Assembly (NCBI GenBank): GCA_945869265.1
Contig: CAMBOI010000001.1
Coordinates: forward strand, 62,001-126,000
Reading direction: 5' to 3'
Source: an uncultured Prevotella sp.
Lineage (GTDB): Bacteria > Bacteroidota > Bacteroidia > Bacteroidales > Bacteroidaceae
Length of the DNA stretch: 64,000 nucleotides
A program made the translations under genes and the position numbers. Below, one piece after another: positions 60,890 through 64,000 of the stretch. Below the pieces are notes generated by a model, which saw nothing but the letters and a program-made list of their open reading frames with translations, made no database searches and was not told where the DNA came from. Within the stretch, counting starts at the first letter, position 1, and every line of letters begins with the position of its first letter.

Positions 60890-60968
60890 AGAATGGCTGC
60901 GCAAACCGAACGCAGAGCCGAGCTCGCTCGAGCTATGCTGAGGTGAAGCCAACCATCGACGAAGTCAA

Positions 60969-61020
60969 TTAGGGATTAGGGATGAGGAATTAGGAATTAG
61001 GGATTAGGAATGAGGAATTA
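60969..61020 (+). repeat. Longest junction repeat, at the SDR start
   Basis: ATTAGGGATTAGGGATGAGG, AATTAGGAATTAGGGATTAG and GAATGAGGAATTATT run together (six to seven units). The SDR ATG (61010) is inside and encodes MRN from the repeat. Confidence 0.7.
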
Positions 61021-62077
61021 TTGGGATGATATACAATTTGCGGCAAACGAAGAATTGCCGTGGGAGAAATTGAGTGGATGCAATGTTCTTGTGACAGGTG
61101 CTACCGGTCTTATTGGCGGTTGCCTTGTTGAGGTGCTGATGGCTCGTGGAGATATTAATGTATATGCTGCAGGCAGGAATGAAACCCGGGCATTGTCTCG
61201 ATTTGCCGAATATACAGGCAATCCTCATTTTCATTTCTTCAAATACGATGTCTCCACACCTCTGACAAGTGCAGATGTCTCCACGCCTCTGTCATGTGCA
61301 GATGTCGATTCTTTTCATTATATCATACATGCCGCAAGTGACGCTTCTCCCGCAGCCTTCGCTTCCTCTCCGGTGGAAGTGATGAAATCCAATATCTATG
61401 GTACGGCAAATCTCTTGGATTACGGACTTGCCCATGGTATGCGCCGTTTCTTGTATGTATCAACGGGAGAGGTGTATGGTGAGGGTGGAGCTACAGAGGA
61501 AACCGCCGATGGCCCTGCTTTCAGAGAAACAGATAGCGGATATGTTAATCCCACACTTCCGCGTTCGTGCTATCCGTCATCCAAACGTGCGGCAGAAACC
61601 CTATGTGCGGCATATAAGGATCAATACGGAGCAGATGTGGTTATTGCACGTCCATGTCACACCTACGGTCCGCATTTCACTCCCTCTGATAATCGAGTAT
61701 ATGCACAGTTTGTCCGCAATGTGTTGCGTGGTGAGGATATAGTCATGAAGAGTGATGGCAGTCAGTTTCGCTCGTGGTGCTATGTCGTTGACTGCGTGCG
61801 TGCCATTCTATATATATTATTGAAAGGACAATCAGGAGAGGCATACAATATAGCCGACAGTAATTCAAATATCACCATACGACAACTTGCAGATATGATA
61901 GCCGCAGCAGCGGGTTGCAAGGTAGTCATCCAGTTGCCGCCCGACTCCGAAAGCAAGGGCTACAACCCAATTACACGTTCCCTCTTTTCCACCCGCAAAC
62001 TAGAGTCGTTGGGGTGGTCAATTAGTGGCGAAATGAGGGAAAAAATCTTCAAAATGGTAGAGATGTCTAAATTATAA
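61010..62077 (+). CDS. NAD-dependent epimerase/dehydratase (extended SDR)
   Basis: The protein has 355 residues. The NAD motif LVTGATGLIGG lies at 28-37, HAASDASPAAFASSPVEV at about 107-124, VSTGEVYGEGG at about 150-160, and the catalytic Tyr188 and Lys192 in CYPSSKRAAE. RPCHTYGPHFTPSDNRVYAQFV follows. This resembles UDP-glucose-epimerase-like SDRs more than TarJ alcohol dehydrogenases. Residues 80-97 are an in-frame duplication (DVSTPLTSA DVSTPLSCA). With LicD and the cytidylyltransferase it likely makes a precursor of a CDP-linked or nucleotide-linked sugar. The product is unknown. Confidence 0.87.
   Translation: MRNYWDDIQFAANEELPWEKLSGCNVLVTGATGLIGGCLVEVLMARGDINVYAAGRNETRALSRFAEYTGNPHFHFFKYDVSTPLTSADVSTPLSCADVDSFHYIIHAASDASPAAFASSPVEVMKSNIYGTANLLDYGLAHGMRRFLYVSTGEVYGEGGATEETADGPAFRETDSGYVNPTLPRSCYPSSKRAAETLCAAYKDQYGADVVIARPCHTYGPHFTPSDNRVYAQFVRNVLRGEDIVMKSDGSQFRSWCYVVDCVRAILYILLKGQSGEAYNIADSNSNITIRQLADMIAAAAGCKVVIQLPPDSESKGYNPITRSLFSTRKLESLGWSISGEMREKIFKMVEMSKL
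61247..61310 (+). repeat. 27-bp in-frame tandem duplication inside the SDR gene
   Basis: GATGTCTCCACACCTCTGAC and on (61247-61273) is repeated at 61274-61300 with four differences, and GATGTCGATTC starts a third partial copy at 61301. It adds nine residues (DVSTPLTSA/DVSTPLSCA) in a surface loop after the third strand. Confidence 0.75.
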
Positions 62078-62108
62078 TGGCATATATTTCAAAAAAGCAT
62101 GAAATTAT

Positions 62109-62140
62109 TTTGTAAAATGCTCAAAAATGAGTAATTTTGC
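62109..62140 (+). promoter_or_regulatory. Promoter for the succinate CoA-transferase gene
   Basis: TTTG (62109-62112), 19 bases, TAATTTTGC (62132-62140): full consensus. Confidence 0.8.
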
Positions 62141-62179
62141 GCACTAATAAAATATCTATTTAAATAAAAAGATAAAAAA

Positions 62180-63685
62180 ATGGCTTACAAACGTATGACT
62201 GCTGCCGAAGCCGCAGCGCTTATCAAAAACGGAGAGAACATCGCTCTCAGCGGATTCACTCCTTCAGGTGCAGCAAAGGCTGTTACCAAGGAACTCGCCA
62301 AGATTGCTCTCGCCGAGCATGAGGCAGGTAGAGAATTTCAAGTAGGTATCTTCACTGGTGCCTCTACAGGACAGAGTACCGATGGTGACCTCGCCAACGC
62401 ACAGGCTATCCGTTATCGCGCTCCCTACACCACCAACTCCGACTTCCGCAAGCATGTGAACATGGGTGAGATCGCATACAACGACATCCACCTCTCGCAG
62501 ATGGCTCAGGAGTTGAGATACGGATTCATGGGTCAAGTTGACTGGGCTATCCTTGAGGTGTGCGACCTCGAAGAGGGTGAAACAACCTGCAAGGCATACC
62601 TCACCTCTGCTGGTGGTATCAGTCCTACTGCCGCTCGACTCGCAAAGCATGTTATTCTCGAGCACAACCAATTCCATAGCCCAGACGCCAAGTATCTGCA
62701 TGACGTTTATGAGCTGCAGGATCCTCCCTATCGCCAGGCTATTCCAATCACTAAGGTAGATGACCGTATTGGTACTCCATACGTGGAAATTGATGCCAAG
62801 AAGATTGTAGGTGTTGTGGAGTGTAATATTCCTGATGAGGCTCGTTCTTTCAAGGACCTCGACCCTATTACCACTCAGATTGGTAACAATGTAGCTGAGT
62901 TCCTCGCTGCTGATATGAAGCGCGGCATTATTCCTTCTACGTTCCTGCCACTGCAGAGCGGTGTGGGTACTACCGCCAACGCTATTCTCGCAGCCCTTAG
63001 CATGGACAAGAATATTCCCGATTTCAACATCTTCACAGAGGTGCTTCAGGATGCCGTTGTGGATATGATGCTCAACGGACGTGTGAAAGTGGCTTCTGCT
63101 TGCTCGCTCACCGTAACCAACCCCAGCCTTATGAAGGTATATGAGAATATCAAATACTTCAAGGATCACCTGACTCTGCGTCAGAGCGAGATCTCCAATT
63201 CTCCCGAGCTTATCCGCCGACTTGGAGTTATCGCCATCAACACAGCCCTTGAGTGTGATATCTATGGTAATGCCAACTCAACCCACATCACTGGTACTAA
63301 GATGATGAACGGTATTGGTGGTTCGGGTGACTTCGAGCGTAATGCTTACATCAGTATCTTCACATGTCCTTCGGTTGCAAAGAACGGTGCCATCAGTTCG
63401 ATTGTTCCTATGGTTAGTCACCACGACCACACCGAGCACGACGTGAATGTGATTGTCACCGAACAGGGTGTTGCCGACTTGCGTGGCAAGAGTCCTATGC
63501 AGCGTGCTGAGTGCATCATCGAAAACTGTGCTCATCCCGACTACAAGCAGCTCTTGTGGGATTACCTCAAGATTGCCAAGGGTGGACAGACACACCACAA
63601 CCTCCCCGCTGCATTCTCATTCCATGATACTCTCATCCGTAAGGGCGACATGCACCTCACCGATTATGCTGAGTATGTTAAGTAA
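62180..63685 (+). CDS. Acetyl-CoA hydrolase/transferase, likely succinyl-CoA:acetate CoA-transferase
   Basis: This 501-residue cytoplasmic enzyme is of CoA-transferase class I. SGFTPSGAAKAVTKEL (about 23-38) and IFTGASTGQSTDGDLANA (about 58-75) are at the start. The glutamyl-CoA-forming Glu287 is in NIFTEVLQDAVV, and GANSTHITGTK-like NANSTHITGTKMMNGIGGSGDF (about 367-388) is in the C-terminal half. It moves CoA between succinate and acetate or similar acids, in keeping with the succinate/acetate metabolism implied by korAB and pckA. The next gene starts immediately after its TAA. Confidence 0.92.
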   Translation: MAYKRMTAAEAAALIKNGENIALSGFTPSGAAKAVTKELAKIALAEHEAGREFQVGIFTGASTGQSTDGDLANAQAIRYRAPYTTNSDFRKHVNMGEIAYNDIHLSQMAQELRYGFMGQVDWAILEVCDLEEGETTCKAYLTSAGGISPTAARLAKHVILEHNQFHSPDAKYLHDVYELQDPPYRQAIPITKVDDRIGTPYVEIDAKKIVGVVECNIPDEARSFKDLDPITTQIGNNVAEFLAADMKRGIIPSTFLPLQSGVGTTANAILAALSMDKNIPDFNIFTEVLQDAVVDMMLNGRVKVASACSLTVTNPSLMKVYENIKYFKDHLTLRQSEISNSPELIRRLGVIAINTALECDIYGNANSTHITGTKMMNGIGGSGDFERNAYISIFTCPSVAKNGAISSIVPMVSHHDHTEHDVNVIVTEQGVADLRGKSPMQRAECIIENCAHPDYKQLLWDYLKIAKGGQTHHNLPAAFSFHDTLIRKGDMHLTDYAEYVK

Positions 63686-64000
63686 ATGACTTATCATCGA
63701 TTAAATACAGATATTACTCCTCCGGAGTCAATGAACTACCCCTTCTGCTACGAGCCGGATGCTCTGTCCATGCTTGCAGTGGAAGGGGTAAAGCATTTTA
63801 TTCTTAGTCATGCCGACTGGCTTCCCGTATTGCAGGAAGGCAAGATGTTTGGTATCCTTGTCGTAGAAAGGGATGGCGATTTAGGTTATCTTGCTGCCTA
63901 TTCCGGTCAGATAGATATTCTTGAGGACGACGACTTTTTTGTACCTCCCGTGTTCGACTATCTCCAACCTGATGGCTATTTCAAACAGGAGGAGGCGGTG
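63686..64000 (+). CDS. RluA family pseudouridine synthase, N-terminal part (runs off right edge)
   Basis: There are 105 codons from the ATG directly after the CoA-transferase TAA, with no stop before the edge. NYPFCYEPDALSMLAVEGVKH and then EGKMFGILVVERDGDLGYLAAYSGQ, followed by DDDFFVPPVFDYLQPDGYFKQEE, is a stretch I recognise as the leading region of the long Bacteroidales RluA-type pseudouridine synthases. The catalytic domain (HRLD motif) lies beyond the window, so the call is partial. Zero spacing to the CoA-transferase suggests translational coupling, though the functions differ. Confidence 0.7.
   Translation, partial: MTYHRLNTDITPPESMNYPFCYEPDALSMLAVEGVKHFILSHADWLPVLQEGKMFGILVVERDGDLGYLAAYSGQIDILEDDDFFVPPVFDYLQPDGYFKQEEAV

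Overview
This window looks like chromosomal DNA of a Prevotella/Segatella-type member of the Bacteroidales. Three things point there. Promoters are of the Bacteroidetes kind (TTTG, about 19-20 bases, then TAnnTTTG, usually followed by GC) and start codons lack strong Shine-Dalgarno sites. The gene families are typical: DUF4292, DUF6089, DUF6242 and DUF4369 proteins, fused-type KorA with KorB, ATP-dependent PEP carboxykinase, succinate CoA-transferase, and the uppS-bamA-Skp-Skp-murI block. I see no rRNA, CRISPR array, phage or intact insertion sequence. One tRNA gene, tRNA-Pro(CGG), lies at 28771-28843. The species call is an inference from family recognition.

Layout. 1-1131 (minus): ZIP metal transporter followed by the start of an LTA-synthase-like sulfatase that runs off the left edge. 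1279-3756: GH94 cellobiose phosphorylase, ending at a perfect hairpin shared with the convergent pnp gene. 6394-14159: a thioredoxin-fold lipoprotein without the CXXC site, a TolC/HlyD/MFS tripartite efflux operon, an AraC regulator and a DUF418 membrane protein. 14165-16526: an aldo/keto reductase and decayed polysaccharide-degradation genes, including a GH2-GH28 chimera and a GH43 stub. 16553-21184 (minus): dut, a TPR protein, a DUF4292 lipoprotein and an EnvC-like protein, divergent from dgt. 22670-28676: two esterases with overlapping divergent promoters, a Nudix hydrolase, folP-cdaA, and murF. 28771-33201: tRNA-Pro, a membrane-bound AraC-like regulator, an MsbA-type ABC exporter and miaB.

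33202-33711 is a non-coding stretch holding a phased ~22-bp repeat array. 33712-41075: a C-GCAxxG-C-C protein, an OPT transporter, korA-korB and pckA, i.e. ferredoxin-linked 2-oxoacid metabolism plus the PEP/oxaloacetate branch point. 41301-49534: DUF6242, DUF6089, uppS, bamA, three Skp/OmpH paralogues and murI, an envelope-biogenesis block. 49563-53289: a Lol-type permease, rbfA, xerD, aroQ and an O-methyltransferase. 53376-57309: an M16 protease and a GT4 glycosyltransferase. 57310-57676 is a second non-coding stretch with a phased 23-24-bp then 21-bp array. 57677-62077: a flippase, LicD, an IspD/TarI-like cytidylyltransferase and an SDR epimerase, which suggests phospho-alditol or phosphocholine-like decoration of a surface glycan. 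62180-64000: succinate:acetate CoA-transferase and the start of an RluA-family pseudouridine synthase.

The most unusual signals are not genes. One is the pair of intergenic arrays (33436-33612 and 57374-57645), whose units keep a 21-24-bp phase and resemble their neighbours more than distant units. The other is a recurrent purine-rich GGAATTAGGAATGA-type sequence that sits at operon junctions, supplies stop and start codons, and is inserted in frame in miaB. Third is a palindrome built from 8-bp ACACAGAG-like units. All family names here come from reading the translations; no database search was run.
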